Source: Polymorphum gilvum SL003B-26A1
GTDB taxonomy: Bacteria > Pseudomonadota > Alphaproteobacteria > Rhizobiales > Stappiaceae
Length of the DNA: 64,000 nucleotides
Direction of reading: 5' to 3'
NCBI RefSeq assembly: GCF_000192745.1
Contig: NC_015259.1
Coordinates: 3,611,001-3,675,000 of the forward strand
The notes under the pieces were generated by a model. The model saw only the letters and a program-made list of their open reading frames with translations. It was not told where the DNA came from and did no database searches. Positions 1-9,242 of this stretch are shown piece after piece. Each line of letters starts with the position of its first letter. The first letter of the stretch is position 1. The position numbers and the translations under genes were made by a program.

Positions 1-603
1 CGCCGGGCGCAGGCCGAACGGGCCGGCGCTCGCCTTCTTCGCCTTGGCCGCCGGCGTCATCGCCGACGGCTGGAACTGGACGCGGTTGGAGAACTGCCAC
101 ATCAGCCGCACGCCCGCGCAATCGACCTTACGCCAGACGATGCGGCCCCGGATCGGGATGTCGAAGGCCTCGATGGTGATCAGGATGTCGTCAGGCAGGG
201 CATGGAGGCCTTCGCCCTCGATGCGGCAGCCCGACTTGCTGGCATCGCTGATAACGCAGCAGACCCGCTTTTCGCCCGAGCGGTCGGTGACCCGCGCCGG
301 GATGATCACCTTGATCCGACGTTCCTTGCGCTTGTCGACGTTCTTGCCCTCGCCGAATTCGAAGGCGACGTCGGCTTCCTGGCCGCAGAAGGACGTGATG
401 CGAGCCTTGATCATCTGATCGAGGCCGTCGACGCGCAGGCCGATGGTGTCGTGGAGTTCGCCGATGCGGTTGGACTGGATGCGGCAACCGCTTTCGCTGA
501 AGCGGGAGGCAGATGCCTCGATGCATCTCAGCCGTTCAAGATCGATCACGAGCACCGACACCACCGCCGTCGACGGCAAGTGCGCGATAGCGGCTTCGCT
601 CAT
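1..603 (-). CDS. PilZ domain protein with two PilZ-like units (partial, C-terminus off window)
   Basis: Reads leftwards off the window; 201 residues are visible and no stop is reached. The ATG at 603 follows a purine-rich GGGGATGG stretch. Residues about 87-170 form a canonical PilZ domain, with the c-di-GMP motif R92-x3-R96 and D120-A-S-K-S-G125. Residues about 10-80 look like a second, degenerate PilZ-like unit (FSESGCRI at 35-42) without an RxxxR arginine pair. A Lys/Ala-rich stretch follows the canonical domain. PilZ domains are c-di-GMP receptors, so a cytoplasmic effector role is likely; the target is unknown. A paralogue lies immediately downstream of its start on the same strand (852-1418). 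Confidence 0.85.
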   Translation of the reverse strand, partial: MSEAAIAHLPSTAVVSVLVIDLERLRCIEASASRFSESGCRIQSNRIGELHDTIGLRVDGLDQMIKARITSFCGQEADVAFEFGEGKNVDKRKERRIKVIIPARVTDRSGEKRVCCVISDASKSGCRIEGEGLHALPDDILITIEAFDIPIRGRIVWRKVDCAGVRLMWQFSNRVQFQPSAMTPAAKAKKASAGPFGLRPA

Positions 604-851
604 CCACCCATCCCCTTTTGAATCCACAGCCATTATTGAAACTGAAGATTGCAATTTGGTTTATGGTCCTCGTCAAATTTAAGTATGAGGCTTTCCCCAC
701 GGACCAGGTGCCATGCCTTGGCACGAAACCGCTGCACGGCAGGTGAAAACCGGCGCGAAAGCTTTAATAAATTTCGAATGGAAACCGGTCGGATGCAAAG
801 GGGCCGCGGAAGACCGCTTGCAGCGATGTGCCGCGTCCGGTCCGGTTGCCC

Positions 852-1418
852 TCAACCTTGCGGCGAAGCGGCGAAATCCCAGTCGAGGCGGACACCGGCC
901 ATGCCGTCGTGGCGCCAGACGATCTGGCCTTGAACCGGGGCGCCGAGACCGCGGATGTAGAGGCGCACGGAATCGGGCAGTGCATCGATGCCCCGTCCCT
1001 CGATGCGGCAGCCCGAGCGGCCGGCATCGGTGATCCGACAGTCGACCGTCGTCTCCGTCGCCGGATCGGCCAGGCGAGCCGGGATGGACACGGTGTAGCG
1101 TCGCTCCCGCCGCTTGTTCTGTACCGCCTCGCGGGCTTTCGGAAATACCACTGTGGCGGCGGTGCCGCGGATCGAGGTGATCGTGCCGCGGGTCATCTTC
1201 GCCGACCCGGCGAAGTGGATGCCGATCGACCTGTGCAGATGCGCGATTTCCGGCGATGTCAGCCGGCAGCCCCAATCGGTCAGGTTTGACACCGTCGCTT
1301 CGATGAAGGTCAGACGATCCAGGTCCACGACGGACACCGGTTGTTCGGCGGAACTCTCGCGAAGGCTGTCGAGGGGCGCGGCAGTCTGCAAAGGCTGACC
1401 TCTGTCATCCGATGGCAC
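852..1418 (-). CDS. PilZ domain protein, paralogue of the neighbouring gene
   Basis: 188 residues with a GTG start at 1418. The build matches the gene at 1-603: an N-terminal PilZ-like half (about 27-95, LTDWGCRL at 46-53, no arginine pair) and a C-terminal PilZ domain (about 100-182). The C-terminal arginine motif is intact (R103-R-E-R-R107), but the DxSxxG motif reads D131-A-G-R-S-G136, with Gly in place of Ser, so c-di-GMP affinity may be altered. Same strand and similar size as the neighbour suggest a local duplication. Function is unknown beyond probable c-di-GMP sensing; no catalytic domain is attached. Confidence 0.85.
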   Translation of the reverse strand: MPSDDRGQPLQTAAPLDSLRESSAEQPVSVVDLDRLTFIEATVSNLTDWGCRLTSPEIAHLHRSIGIHFAGSAKMTRGTITSIRGTAATVVFPKAREAVQNKRRERRYTVSIPARLADPATETTVDCRITDAGRSGCRIEGRGIDALPDSVRLYIRGLGAPVQGQIVWRHDGMAGVRLDWDFAASPQG

Positions 1419-1485
1419 AGATGTTCAGATTAATGAAAATTCCTTTCAAATCCGTGTAATGCGCCCGGTTCGCGACGGTGCGGCT

Positions 1486-2388
1486 CTAACCCTCCAGCAG
1501 GGCTTGCCGCAATGCCAGGAAGTCGCGCCAGGCGAGCCGTTTCTCCAGCGGGCTGCGGAGCAGATAGGCCGGGTGGAAGGTGGCGATGCAGCGGATCTGC
1601 CGGCGCCCGGTGTCGTAGGTCATCCAGCGACCGCGCATCTTGCGGATGCCGTCCTGAACGCCGAGCAGCACCTTGGCCGAGGCGGCGCCGAGAAACACCA
1701 GGATATCGGGATCGGCGAGTTCGATCTGGCGCGCGATGAACGGCTTGCAGATCTCGGTCTCTTGCGGCGTCGGCGTGCGGTTGCCGGGCGGGCGCCACGG
1801 CACGACATTGGCGATATAGACCTGGCTGCGGTCGAGGCCGATCGCCTTCAGCATGCGGTCGAGCAGTTGCCCGGAGCGTCCGACGAAGGGCAGGCCCTGC
1901 AGGTCCTCGTCGCGGCCCGGCGCCTCTCCGACCAGCATGACGCGCGCCTGCGGATTGCCGTCGTCGAACACCAGATTCTTGGCGGTCAGGTGCAGGTTGC
2001 AGCCCTTGAATGCTGCCAGGCACGCCCGCAGCGCCTCCAGCGTCTCCGCGGAACGTGCTGCCTCCCGGGCGGAAACCACCGTTTCCTCGCCCGGGATGAC
2101 CGCCCCGTCGTATCCGCCTCCCCCCGGCAGTGGAGCGGGCACGGGTGCGGCACGGGTGGGGGCCGTGACGCCGGGCCCAGGCGTCGCCGGAGCTGCCGGC
2201 CGCAGGTCGGGACGCATTTCCGGGCGCTGCGCAGGCGCACTGCGGCTTGCCTCCGCTTCTGCTGGGAGGGCGAAACGGTCGACCGGCGCCTCCTCCAGCA
2301 GGCCGTCGACGCCGGCCGCCTGAAGGAAGTCGAGCAGCGCTTCCAAATCCCGCAGGGACGGGGCTGCGGGGCCCTGGGTCATGTCCAT
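1486..2388 (-). CDS. Uracil-DNA glycosylase, family 4 type
   Basis: 300 residues. Removes uracil from DNA in base-excision repair. Residues 1-115 are a low-complexity Pro/Ala-rich extension common in alphaproteobacterial members. The catalytic part has motif [10 protein letters not shown] (154-162) and motif B HPAYLLR (272-278), as in iron-sulfur family 4 enzymes. Four cysteines, C123, C130, C214 and C267, are placed to bind the [4Fe-4S] cluster. Start ATG at 2388; a second ATG two codons on is also possible. It is divergent from the ETF-QO gene across about 310 bp. Family 4 versus 5 rests on the GEAPG motif. Confidence 0.93.
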   Translation of the reverse strand: MDMTQGPAAPSLRDLEALLDFLQAAGVDGLLEEAPVDRFALPAEAEASRSAPAQRPEMRPDLRPAAPATPGPGVTAPTRAAPVPAPLPGGGGYDGAVIPGEETVVSAREAARSAETLEALRACLAAFKGCNLHLTAKNLVFDDGNPQARVMLVGEAPGRDEDLQGLPFVGRSGQLLDRMLKAIGLDRSQVYIANVVPWRPPGNRTPTPQETEICKPFIARQIELADPDILVFLGAASAKVLLGVQDGIRKMRGRWMTYDTGRRQIRCIATFHPAYLLRSPLEKRLAWRDFLALRQALLEG

Positions 2389-2700
2389 GGCGCCAATCTA
2401 GCGACTCGCCCCGCCGAATACAAAGAAACCGGAGACCAAGGAGACCGGAGACCGCCGGCTCCGCCTTTCGAACCACTTGACCTGTCGTCCGTCCGCCAGT
2501 CTGATTACGTTGACGTAAGCGTCAAAAAAGCACCTTGACGGCAAGGCATTGATTGCGGCTCCTGTGGCGGTGCACTAAACATGGGCCGCGAGAGCCCGAG
2601 CCGGTTCGGCTGCCGCGGCAGCGGTCGCGGACCATGGCCATGCCGGGCGGGGAAGCGGACACGTCGGCCGAGGGACACGATCGCTGAGGGAGAAGGATTG
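2389..2700. other. Divergent intergenic region between udg and ETF-QO
   Basis: 312 bp without a supported gene. It holds the upstream regions of both flanking genes. An in-frame ATG at 2581 would extend the ETF-QO protein by 40 residues, but that stretch has no Shine-Dalgarno and is unlike the family N-terminus. The notable element is a pair of overlapping palindromes at 2505-2525, listed separately. Confidence 0.7.
2505..2525. promoter_or_regulatory. Overlapping palindromes, candidate operator upstream of ETF-QO
   Basis: Two perfect inverted repeats overlap here: TTACGT-TG-ACGTAA at 2505-2518 and TTGACG-TAAG-CGTCAA at 2510-2525. The ACGT-centred half sites resemble, from memory, operators of LiuR-type MerR regulators of branched-chain amino acid and fatty acid degradation. 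ETF-QO would be a logical target because it takes electrons from acyl-CoA dehydrogenases. Regulator identity is inference. Confidence 0.45.
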
Positions 2701-4374
2701 ATGACGCAGGAAGAGGCGCTGCCGGAACGCGAGAGCATGGAATTCGATGTCGTGATCGTCGGCGCGGGCCCTGCCGGCCTTGCCGCGGCGATCCGGCTGA
2801 AGCAGATCGCCAACGACAAGGGTGAGGATCTCAGCGTCGTCGTTCTCGAAAAGGGCTCGGAAGTCGGCGCGCACATCCTCTCCGGCGCCGTCATCGACCC
2901 GATCGCCCTCGACAAGCTCCTGCCCGACTGGCGCCAGGAAGACACGCCGATCAAGACCGAGGTGAAGGAAGACCACTTCCTTGTGCTCGGTCCGGCCGGG
3001 TCGCTCCGCCTGCCCAACATGTTCATGCCCAGGCTCATGAACAACCACGGCAACTTCATCGTCTCGCTGGGCAACGTCTGCCGCTGGCTCGCCGGCAAGG
3101 CGGAGGAACTGGGCGTCGAGATCTATCCGGGCTTCGCCGCCGCGGAGGTCCTCTACGAGGACGGCAAGGTCGTCGGCGTCGCCACCGGCGACATGGGCAT
3201 CGGGCGCGACGGCAAGCCGAACGCCAATTTCACCCGCGGCATGGAACTGCGCGGCAAGTACGTGCTGATCGCCGAAGGCGTGCGCGGCTCGCTGGCCAAG
3301 CAACTGATCGCGCAGTACCGGCTGGACAAGGACAGCGACGTGCCGAAATTCGGCATCGGACTCAAGGAACTGTGGCAGATCGCCCCGGAGAAGCACCGCC
3401 TCGGGCTGGTCCAGCACTCGTTCGGCTGGCCGCTGGACAACCGGACCGGCGGCGGCTCGTTCCTGTACCACCTGGAGAACAACCAGGTCGCGGTCGGCTT
3501 CGTGCTGCACCTCAACTACCAGAACCCCTACCTGTCGCCGTTCGAGGAATTCCAGCGCTTCAAGACCCATCCGGCCATCCGCGACACGTTCGAGGGCGGC
3601 AAGCGCATCGCCTACGGCGCGCGCGCGATCACCGAGGGCGGCTTCCAGTCGGTGCCGAAACTGTCCTTCCCCGGCGGTCTGCTGATCGGCTGCTCCGCCG
3701 GCTTCGTCAACGTGCCGCGCATCAAGGGGTCCCACAACGCCATGCTGTCGGGCATGCTCGCCGCCGAGCACATCATGGCGGCACTGGCCGAGGGCAAGGC
3801 TCATGCAGAGCTGACCGCCTATGACGCCGCCTGGCGGGCAAGCGAGATCGGCAAGGATCTCAAGACGGTGCGCAACGTCAAGCCGCTGTGGTCGCGCTTC
3901 GGCACGGTCGCCGGCATCGCGCTCGGCGGCCTCGACATGTGGACCAACGAGCTGTTCGGCTTCTCCTTCTTCGGGACGCTGAACCATGGCAAGAGCGACG
4001 CGCAGAGCCTCAAGCCGGCGAAGGACTGCACGCCGATCGACTACCCCAGGCCGGATGGCGTGATCTCCTTCGACAAACTGTCGTCGGTGTTCCTGTCCAG
4101 CACCAACCACGAGGAGGACCAGCCGGTCCATCTCAAGGTCAAGGACATGGCGCTGCAGAAGGCGTCCGAACACGACGTCTATGCCGGACCGTCCAACCGC
4201 TACTGCCCGGCGGGCGTCTACGAGTGGATCGAGGAGGGCGAGGGTGCGCCGCGTTTCCAGATCAACGCGCAGAACTGCGTCCACTGCAAGACCTGCGACA
4301 TCAAGGACCCGAACGGCAACATCACCTGGACGGTGCCGGAAGGCGCCGGCGGACCGAACTACCCGAACATGTAG
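2701..4374 (+). CDS. etfD: Electron transfer flavoprotein-ubiquinone oxidoreductase
   Basis: 557 residues from the ATG at 2701, which follows GAGGGAGAAGGATTG. Passes electrons from reduced ETF (fed by acyl-CoA and other dehydrogenases) to ubiquinone at the inner membrane. The N-terminus has an FAD dinucleotide-binding fold (VIVGAGPAG at about 18-26). The C-terminus carries the [4Fe-4S] cluster cysteines C502, C526, C529 and C532, in CVHCKTCD. Length and the WTVPEGAGGPNYPNM ending match the family. It stands alone between a divergent udg and a strong hairpin terminator at 4423-4456. Confidence 0.97.
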   Translation: MTQEEALPERESMEFDVVIVGAGPAGLAAAIRLKQIANDKGEDLSVVVLEKGSEVGAHILSGAVIDPIALDKLLPDWRQEDTPIKTEVKEDHFLVLGPAGSLRLPNMFMPRLMNNHGNFIVSLGNVCRWLAGKAEELGVEIYPGFAAAEVLYEDGKVVGVATGDMGIGRDGKPNANFTRGMELRGKYVLIAEGVRGSLAKQLIAQYRLDKDSDVPKFGIGLKELWQIAPEKHRLGLVQHSFGWPLDNRTGGGSFLYHLENNQVAVGFVLHLNYQNPYLSPFEEFQRFKTHPAIRDTFEGGKRIAYGARAITEGGFQSVPKLSFPGGLLIGCSAGFVNVPRIKGSHNAMLSGMLAAEHIMAALAEGKAHAELTAYDAAWRASEIGKDLKTVRNVKPLWSRFGTVAGIALGGLDMWTNELFGFSFFGTLNHGKSDAQSLKPAKDCTPIDYPRPDGVISFDKLSSVFLSSTNHEEDQPVHLKVKDMALQKASEHDVYAGPSNRYCPAGVYEWIEEGEGAPRFQINAQNCVHCKTCDIKDPNGNITWTVPEGAGGPNYPNM

Positions 4375-4422
4375 CGGCGCCTCGCTCGCCTCCGCCCGGC
4401 CGAGGCAAGCAGCAAACAAGCA

Positions 4423-4456
4423 AAAGGCGCCGCGACGTCTCCGTCGCGGCGCCTTT
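4423..4456 (+). terminator. Rho-independent terminator after ETF-QO (bidirectional)
   Basis: Perfect 15-bp stem, AAAGGCGCCGCGACG at 4423-4437 and its complement at 4442-4456, with a TCTC loop. A T run ends the right arm and an A run starts the left arm, so it could work on both strands. Confidence 0.85.
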
Positions 4457-4933
4457 GCCTTGTGGCCGGCTTTTTCGGTCCAGCGGTCGATGGGACCAGT
4501 TCCGCTGGGTGCGGCGTTTCAAGGGGCAGTCCTCTCCGCGCGGGCTTGCCGCCCGTCTGCCTGGAGGGTCGCGTTCCTCGTCCGCTGCCACAAGGCGATA
4601 GGGTGTGCGCATGCCGGCGCCGTCCGTTGCCGACGGGCGCTCATGCGATTGCTGTGATCCTGCTGTCGCTTCGGCTTCGACGTCTACGCAAACCGCGCCG
4701 AGGCCCCACGTCGTCGCGCCCGCTCCGGACGGCGCGACCGCCTTTGGCCGCGACCGTTGCCGTCATCGCGGCAGCGCGTCTCGTTCGATGCGCGTTATTT
4801 AATTCGCCACGAGAAATAAATCAAGAAAATTCCTTCAATCCTTGAAAATTTTTTCATTGAAATAATTATTCAGCATTATCAGTGTTTTATCATTCCGTCT
4901 GGCACGAATTTAGGTCCTCCCGGCGCCGGAACG

Positions 4934-4958
4934 GAAAACGGCCGCCCGTGGCGGCCGT
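4934..4958 (-). terminator. Rho-independent terminator after the DEAD-box helicase
   Basis: 9-bp stem ACGGCCGCC/GGCGGCCGT (4938-4946 and 4950-4958) with a CGT loop. Read on the minus strand it is followed by TTTTCCG. It lies about 37 bp after the helicase stop. Confidence 0.75.
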
Positions 4959-4994
4959 CCCTTGCTGTCCCTGCCGGAGGTCCGGCGCAACCGC

Positions 4995-6452
4995 TCAGGC
5001 CGCCGAGCGCCTGGCCGGCCTGGACCGGCGCCGGTCGCCGTTGCCGCGGGTCTCCTCGGCCCGGTCGGGCTTGCGCGCGCCCTGGGCCTGGACCAGCGCG
5101 GCGAGCTGTGCCGGGCTGCCCTCGCGCAGCGGCCTGGCGCCGGACGCCTCGCCCCGGTGCGCGGCCGGCTTGCCAAACTTCTGGCCGTTCTTCTGGCCGC
5201 TCTTCTGGCCGTCCCTGTGACCCTGCGCGTTGCCCGGCTTGCGGCTCGCTGCCTGGCCACCCGAACGGTCGTTGCCGCGCTGGCCGCCGCGGCCCTTGCG
5301 GGCCGGCGCCGCCCTGCCCTCGGCCGGGACCTCGCCGCTTGCGACGCGCACCTTGAGGCCGGTCAGCTTCTCGATGTCGCGCAACAGCCCGATCTCCTCG
5401 GGCGCACAGAAGGCGACGGCATCGCCGTCGGCGCCCGCGCGCGCCGTGCGGCCGATGCGGTGGACGTAGCTCTCCGGCACGTCCGGCAGGTCGAAGTTGT
5501 AGACGTGGCTAACGCCGGGAATGTCGATGCCGCGTGCGGCGACGTCGGTCGCCACCAGGATGCGGGTCTCGCCGGTCTTCAGTTCCTTGATCGCCCGGTC
5601 GCGCTGGTTCTGGCTCTTGTTGCCGTGGATGGCATTGGCCTTCAGGCCGGCCGCGACCAGCTTGCGCACGACCTTGTCGGCGCCGTGCTTGGTGCGCGCG
5701 AACACCAGCGACAGGTCCTGCGCCCGCTCGCTCAGGCAGGAGATCAGCAGGTCGGTCTTGTCGGCCTGGGCGACGAAATGGACGCACTGGTCGACCTTGT
5801 CGGCGGTACGGCCGGCCGGGGCGACCTCGACCCGCACCGGATCCTTCAGGTAGGCGCGGGCGAGATCCTCGATCTGCTTCGGCATGGTCGCCGAGAACAG
5901 CAGCGTCTGGCGCTTCTTGGGCACCAGCGCGGCAATCTTGCGCAGCGCGTGGATGAAGCCGAGGTCGAGCATCTGGTCGGCCTCGTCGAGGACGAGATAG
6001 CCGACCTCGTCGAGGCGCAGGGCGTTGCGGTCGACCAGGTCGAGCAGCCGGCCCGGCGTGGCGACCAGGATGTCGGTGCCGCGTGCGAGCCGCTTGATCT
6101 GGCCGCCGATGGAGACGCCGCCCATCACGACCGCCACCTGCAGCGGCGAGCCCTTGACGAAGGCGACGAGGTTCTGTGCGATCTGGGTGACCAGTTCGCG
6201 GGTCGGCGCGAGGATCAGCGCCCGGGTCGTGCGCGGCGCGGCCGTGTCGGCGCTGGCCAGCATGCGGTTGGCGAGCGGCAGGCCGAAGGCCGCCGTCTTG
6301 CCGGTGCCGGTCTGGGCGAGGCCCATCAGGTCATGGCCGGCGAGAATGTGGGGAATGGCGTCGGTCTGGATCGGCGTCGGCGCTTCGTAGCCGAGCGCGG
6401 CGATGGACTTCAGCAGCGGGGAAGAGAGCCCGAGGGCTTCGAATTGGGTCAA
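4995..6452 (-). CDS. DEAD-box ATP-dependent RNA helicase (RhlE-like)
   Basis: 485 residues from a TTG at 6452, chosen because GAAGG sits 7 nt upstream and the protein then begins MTQFEALGLS, the usual Q-motif N-terminus. RNA unwinding in ribosome assembly or mRNA turnover. Visible motifs: the Q motif ending at Q29, Walker A AQTGTGKT (46-53), PTRELVTQI, the VLDEADQMLDLG DEAD box, SAT in LLFSATMPKQ, and HRIGRTARAG. The tail after about residue 385 is basic, Gly/Arg/Lys-rich and low complexity, including three QK-type repeats. It is monocistronic with its own terminator. Confidence 0.95.
   Translation of the reverse strand: MTQFEALGLSSPLLKSIAALGYEAPTPIQTDAIPHILAGHDLMGLAQTGTGKTAAFGLPLANRMLASADTAAPRTTRALILAPTRELVTQIAQNLVAFVKGSPLQVAVVMGGVSIGGQIKRLARGTDILVATPGRLLDLVDRNALRLDEVGYLVLDEADQMLDLGFIHALRKIAALVPKKRQTLLFSATMPKQIEDLARAYLKDPVRVEVAPAGRTADKVDQCVHFVAQADKTDLLISCLSERAQDLSLVFARTKHGADKVVRKLVAAGLKANAIHGNKSQNQRDRAIKELKTGETRILVATDVAARGIDIPGVSHVYNFDLPDVPESYVHRIGRTARAGADGDAVAFCAPEEIGLLRDIEKLTGLKVRVASGEVPAEGRAAPARKGRGGQRGNDRSGGQAASRKPGNAQGHRDGQKSGQKNGQKFGKPAAHRGEASGARPLREGSPAQLAALVQAQGARKPDRAEETRGNGDRRRSRPARRSAA
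5178..5213. repeat. 12-bp tandem repeat inside the helicase tail
   Basis: Three in-frame units of CTTCTGGCCGNT (5178-5189, 5190-5201, 5202-5213) encode the GQK-type repeats of the helicase C-terminal tail. This is coding low complexity, not a separate element. Confidence 0.8.
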
Positions 6453-6869
6453 GAAATTGCCTTCGCATGGGTGCCGCGCCAGCCGGGATCGGCCGGGCGC
6501 CGGCACGTGGATATCCGCCCGCGGCGCGGCAAGCCGGCACCGACGGAACGAGTCGTGAGCGGTTGGGCCTGCGCGCTGGCCCGGGACCGGATTGCCCTCG
6601 GGTCGCGTCGACCGTCAGCACCCCGCGTGAATTGGGAACCTGGGAGAAGGACGCCCGCTTCGGGACCGAAGGGGCGAGGACGGGGCCTTGCACGGAACGA
6701 CCGCGCCTGTGGGCGGGGTCCGCGGATCGTGCTGGTCGCTCACGCGGCGACCGGATCGCGTCTGGTCCGTATATCGGCCTTGTGCGGCACAAAGTCAAGC
6801 GCGCCTCAGCCGGGTCGCCTGCCTGTCCGGGGCGTCCCGGACAGGCCCAAGTCCGGCGGCAGACCGCTT
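6453..6869. other. Intergenic region upstream of the helicase
   Basis: 417 bp between the helicase start and the maeB stop, both on the minus strand. It must hold the helicase promoter. Apart from an 11-bp hairpin near the maeB end (6821-6846) I see no structured element and no credible reading frame. Confidence 0.6.
6821..6846 (-). terminator. Hairpin after maeB, possible terminator
   Basis: Perfect 11-bp stem GCCTGTCCGGG/CCCGGACAGGC with a GCGT loop, 24 bp beyond the maeB stop. There is no T tract, so it could end transcription weakly, help Rho, or only stabilise the 3' end. Confidence 0.45.
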
Positions 6870-9167
6870 TCAGCCCTCCGCGTCGCGCTTCTGCGCCTCG
6901 ACGCAGGCGAGCGCGGACATGTTGACAACGCCGCGCGAGGTGACCGACGGCGTCAGGATATGCGCCGGCTTGGCGGTGCCGAGCAGGATCGGGCCGACAT
7001 GCAGCGCGTCGGTGGCGACCTTGAGCAGGTTGAGCGCGATGTTGGCGGCGTCGAGGTTGGGGAACAGTAGCAGGTTCGCCTCCCCCTTCAGCCGCGTGTC
7101 CGGCATGACCCTCTGGCGCAACGCTTCCGACAGCGCCGCGTCGCCGTGCATCTCGCCGTCGACCTCCAGGTCGGGGCAGTCGCGCCACAGGATCTCCAGC
7201 GCCTGGCGCATCTTGTCGGAGGACGGCATGTCGCGCGAGCCGAAGTTGGACGCCGACAAAAGCGCCACCTTGGGCGTGATGCCGAAGCGCTGGATCTCCT
7301 GCGCCGCCAGATGTGCCATCTCGGCCAGTTCCTCCGCGCCCGGATCGACGGTCACGAAGGTGTCGGTCAAGAACAGCGCGCCGCGGCTGTTGATCAGCAG
7401 CGACAGGGCGGACAGGTCGCGCACGCCCGCGCGCAGGCCGATGATCTGGCGGATGTCGCGCAGGTGGCGGATGAAACGGCCCTCCAGGCCGCAGATCACC
7501 GCATCCGCCTCGCCGCGCCGCACTGCGAGTGCGGAAATGACCGTCGTGTTGGTGCGCACGATGGTACGCGCGGCATCCGGCGGCATGCCCTTGCGGCCGA
7601 CGCAGGTGAAATATTCGTCGACATAGTCGCGGTAGCGCGGGTCGTCCTGCGGGTTGGTGAACTCGAAGTCGACGCCGGGGCGGATCCTCAGGCCGAAGCG
7701 TTCGCAGCGCGCCTTCAGCACCTCGGGCCGTCCGACCAGGATCGGCACGGCGAGCTTGTCCTCGATCAGCACCTGGGCGGCGCGCAGCACGCGCTCGTCC
7801 TCGCCCTCGGCATAGATGATGCGCTTGGGTTCGCGGCCGGCTGCCTGGATGATCGGCTTCATGACCAGGCCGGAGCGGAACACGAAGCGGTTCAGACGGT
7901 CCAGGTAGGCGTCGAAATCCTCGATCGGCCGGGTCGCGACGCCGGTCTCCATCGCCGCGCGCGCCACAGCCGGCGCGATCCTCAGGATCAGCCGCTGGTC
8001 GAAGGGCGACGGGATCAGGTATTTCGGCCCGAAGGTCTCGCTCGCCCCGCCATAGGCGCGCGCGGCGACGTCCGAGGGCTCCTCCTTGGCCAGACCGGCG
8101 ATGGCCTGCACCGCGGCGTGCTTCATCTCCTCGTTGATCGTCGTCGCGCCGACGTCAAGCGCGCCGCGGAAGATGTAGGGGAAGCACAGGACGTTGTTGA
8201 CCTGGTTGGGATAGTCGGAGCGCCCGGTGCACATCAGAACGTCGGAGCGCACCGCCAGGGCCTCCTCCGGCATGATCTCCGGCGTCGGGTTGGCGAGCGC
8301 CAGGATCAGCGGACGCTCCGCCATGCGCGCGACCATGTCCGGCTTCAGCACGCCGCCGGCCGACAGCCCGAGGAAGACGTCGGCGCCGTCGATCACCTCG
8401 GCGAGCGTGCGCTTGTCGGTCGGCTGGGCGAACACCGCCTTCCATTCGTCCATCAGGGCCTCGCGGCCCTCGTAGACGACGCCCTCGATGTCGGTGATCC
8501 AGATGTTCTCGCGCCGGGCGCCGAGCGAGACCAGCAGGTTGAGGCAGGCGAGCGCGGCCGCGCCGGCGCCGGAGGCGACGATCTTGACCTCGCCGATCGG
8601 TTTCCTCGCCAGTTCCAAGGCGTTGGTCACCGCCGCGCCGACAATGATCGCCGTGCCGTGCTGGTCGTCGTGGAACACCGGAATGTTCATCCGCGCGCGC
8701 AGCCGGGCCTCGATCTGGAAACACTCCGGCCCCTTGATGTCCTCAAGGTTGATGCCGCCAAAGGTCGGCTCCAGCGCCGCCACCGCGTCAACGAAGCGGT
8801 CGACGTCAGTCTCGTCGACCTCGATGTCGAACACGTCGATGCCGGCGAACTTCTTGAACAGGACCGCCTTGCCCTCCATCACCGGCTTGGAGGCGAGCGG
8901 GCCGATGGCGCCTAGGCCGAGCACGGCGGTGCCGTTGGAGATGACCGCGACCAGGTTGGCGCGCGCCGTGTAGTCGGCGGCGGTCGCCGGATCGCGGGCG
9001 ATCTCGAGGCAGGGAGCCGCGACGCCGGGCGAATAGGCCAGCGCCAGGTCGCGCTGGTTGCCGAGCGGCTTGGTCGCCTGGATCTCCAGCTTTCCGGGCC
9101 TCGGATGGCTGTGATAGTACAGCGCCGCTTCGGTGAGGTCGCTCCCGGCCGTCTTCTTGTCGCTCAT
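6870..9167 (-). CDS. maeB: NADP-dependent malic enzyme with phosphotransacetylase-like C-terminus
   Basis: 765 residues. Converts malate to pyruvate, CO2 and NADPH. Residues about 15-150 are the malic N-terminal domain ([13 protein letters not shown]), about 165-400 the NAD(P)-binding malic domain ([26 protein letters not shown]), and about 430-760 a phosphotransacetylase-like domain ([35 protein letters not shown]). This long ME-PTA form is standard in Rhizobiales. The PTA part is usually catalytically inactive in this family but needed for regulation (family knowledge). It seems monocistronic. Confidence 0.97.
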   Translation of the reverse strand: MSDKKTAGSDLTEAALYYHSHPRPGKLEIQATKPLGNQRDLALAYSPGVAAPCLEIARDPATAADYTARANLVAVISNGTAVLGLGAIGPLASKPVMEGKAVLFKKFAGIDVFDIEVDETDVDRFVDAVAALEPTFGGINLEDIKGPECFQIEARLRARMNIPVFHDDQHGTAIIVGAAVTNALELARKPIGEVKIVASGAGAAALACLNLLVSLGARRENIWITDIEGVVYEGREALMDEWKAVFAQPTDKRTLAEVIDGADVFLGLSAGGVLKPDMVARMAERPLILALANPTPEIMPEEALAVRSDVLMCTGRSDYPNQVNNVLCFPYIFRGALDVGATTINEEMKHAAVQAIAGLAKEEPSDVAARAYGGASETFGPKYLIPSPFDQRLILRIAPAVARAAMETGVATRPIEDFDAYLDRLNRFVFRSGLVMKPIIQAAGREPKRIIYAEGEDERVLRAAQVLIEDKLAVPILVGRPEVLKARCERFGLRIRPGVDFEFTNPQDDPRYRDYVDEYFTCVGRKGMPPDAARTIVRTNTTVISALAVRRGEADAVICGLEGRFIRHLRDIRQIIGLRAGVRDLSALSLLINSRGALFLTDTFVTVDPGAEELAEMAHLAAQEIQRFGITPKVALLSASNFGSRDMPSSDKMRQALEILWRDCPDLEVDGEMHGDAALSEALRQRVMPDTRLKGEANLLLFPNLDAANIALNLLKVATDALHVGPILLGTAKPAHILTPSVTSRGVVNMSALACVEAQKRDAEG

Positions 9168-9242
9168 CTGTCCCCTCGTCGCCGCGGCGGCCAGCCGGCC
9201 TGCGGCTCTTCTTCCGTCCTGACTGAATCGGGCGGGTTCAAA

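Larger units (their letters stand above)
4375..4994. other. Gene-poor intergenic region with AT-rich island
   Basis: 620 bp between the etf-qo stop and the helicase stop. It contains two hairpin terminators (4423-4456 and 4934-4958). A GC-rich middle has only short arginine-rich reading frames that I do not support. An AT-rich island of roughly 110 bp (4795-4905) is unlike anything around it and contains promoter-like TTGATT/TTGAAA elements. No protein gene is supported; a small RNA is possible and discussed in the findings. Confidence 0.6.

Noticed and set aside
2581-2700. Longer ETF-QO start at 2581
   Set aside because: The extra 40 residues are Arg/Gly-rich and have no Shine-Dalgarno, while the ATG at 2701 has a good one and matches the family N-terminus.
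2575-4419. Long minus-strand frame opposite ETF-QO
   Set aside because: Fully antisense to a clear ETF-QO with no family features and no ribosome-binding site.
4605-4802. Short frames in the gene-free stretch after ETF-QO
   Set aside because: Arg/Ala/Ser-rich, no ribosome-binding site and no known motif; region treated as intergenic.
4962-7070. Long plus-strand frame opposite the helicase
   Set aside because: Antisense to the DEAD-box gene; composition and lack of motifs indicate a GC-driven open frame.
7146-8915. Plus-strand frame opposite maeB
   Set aside because: Antisense to an intact malic enzyme, with no recognisable domain.
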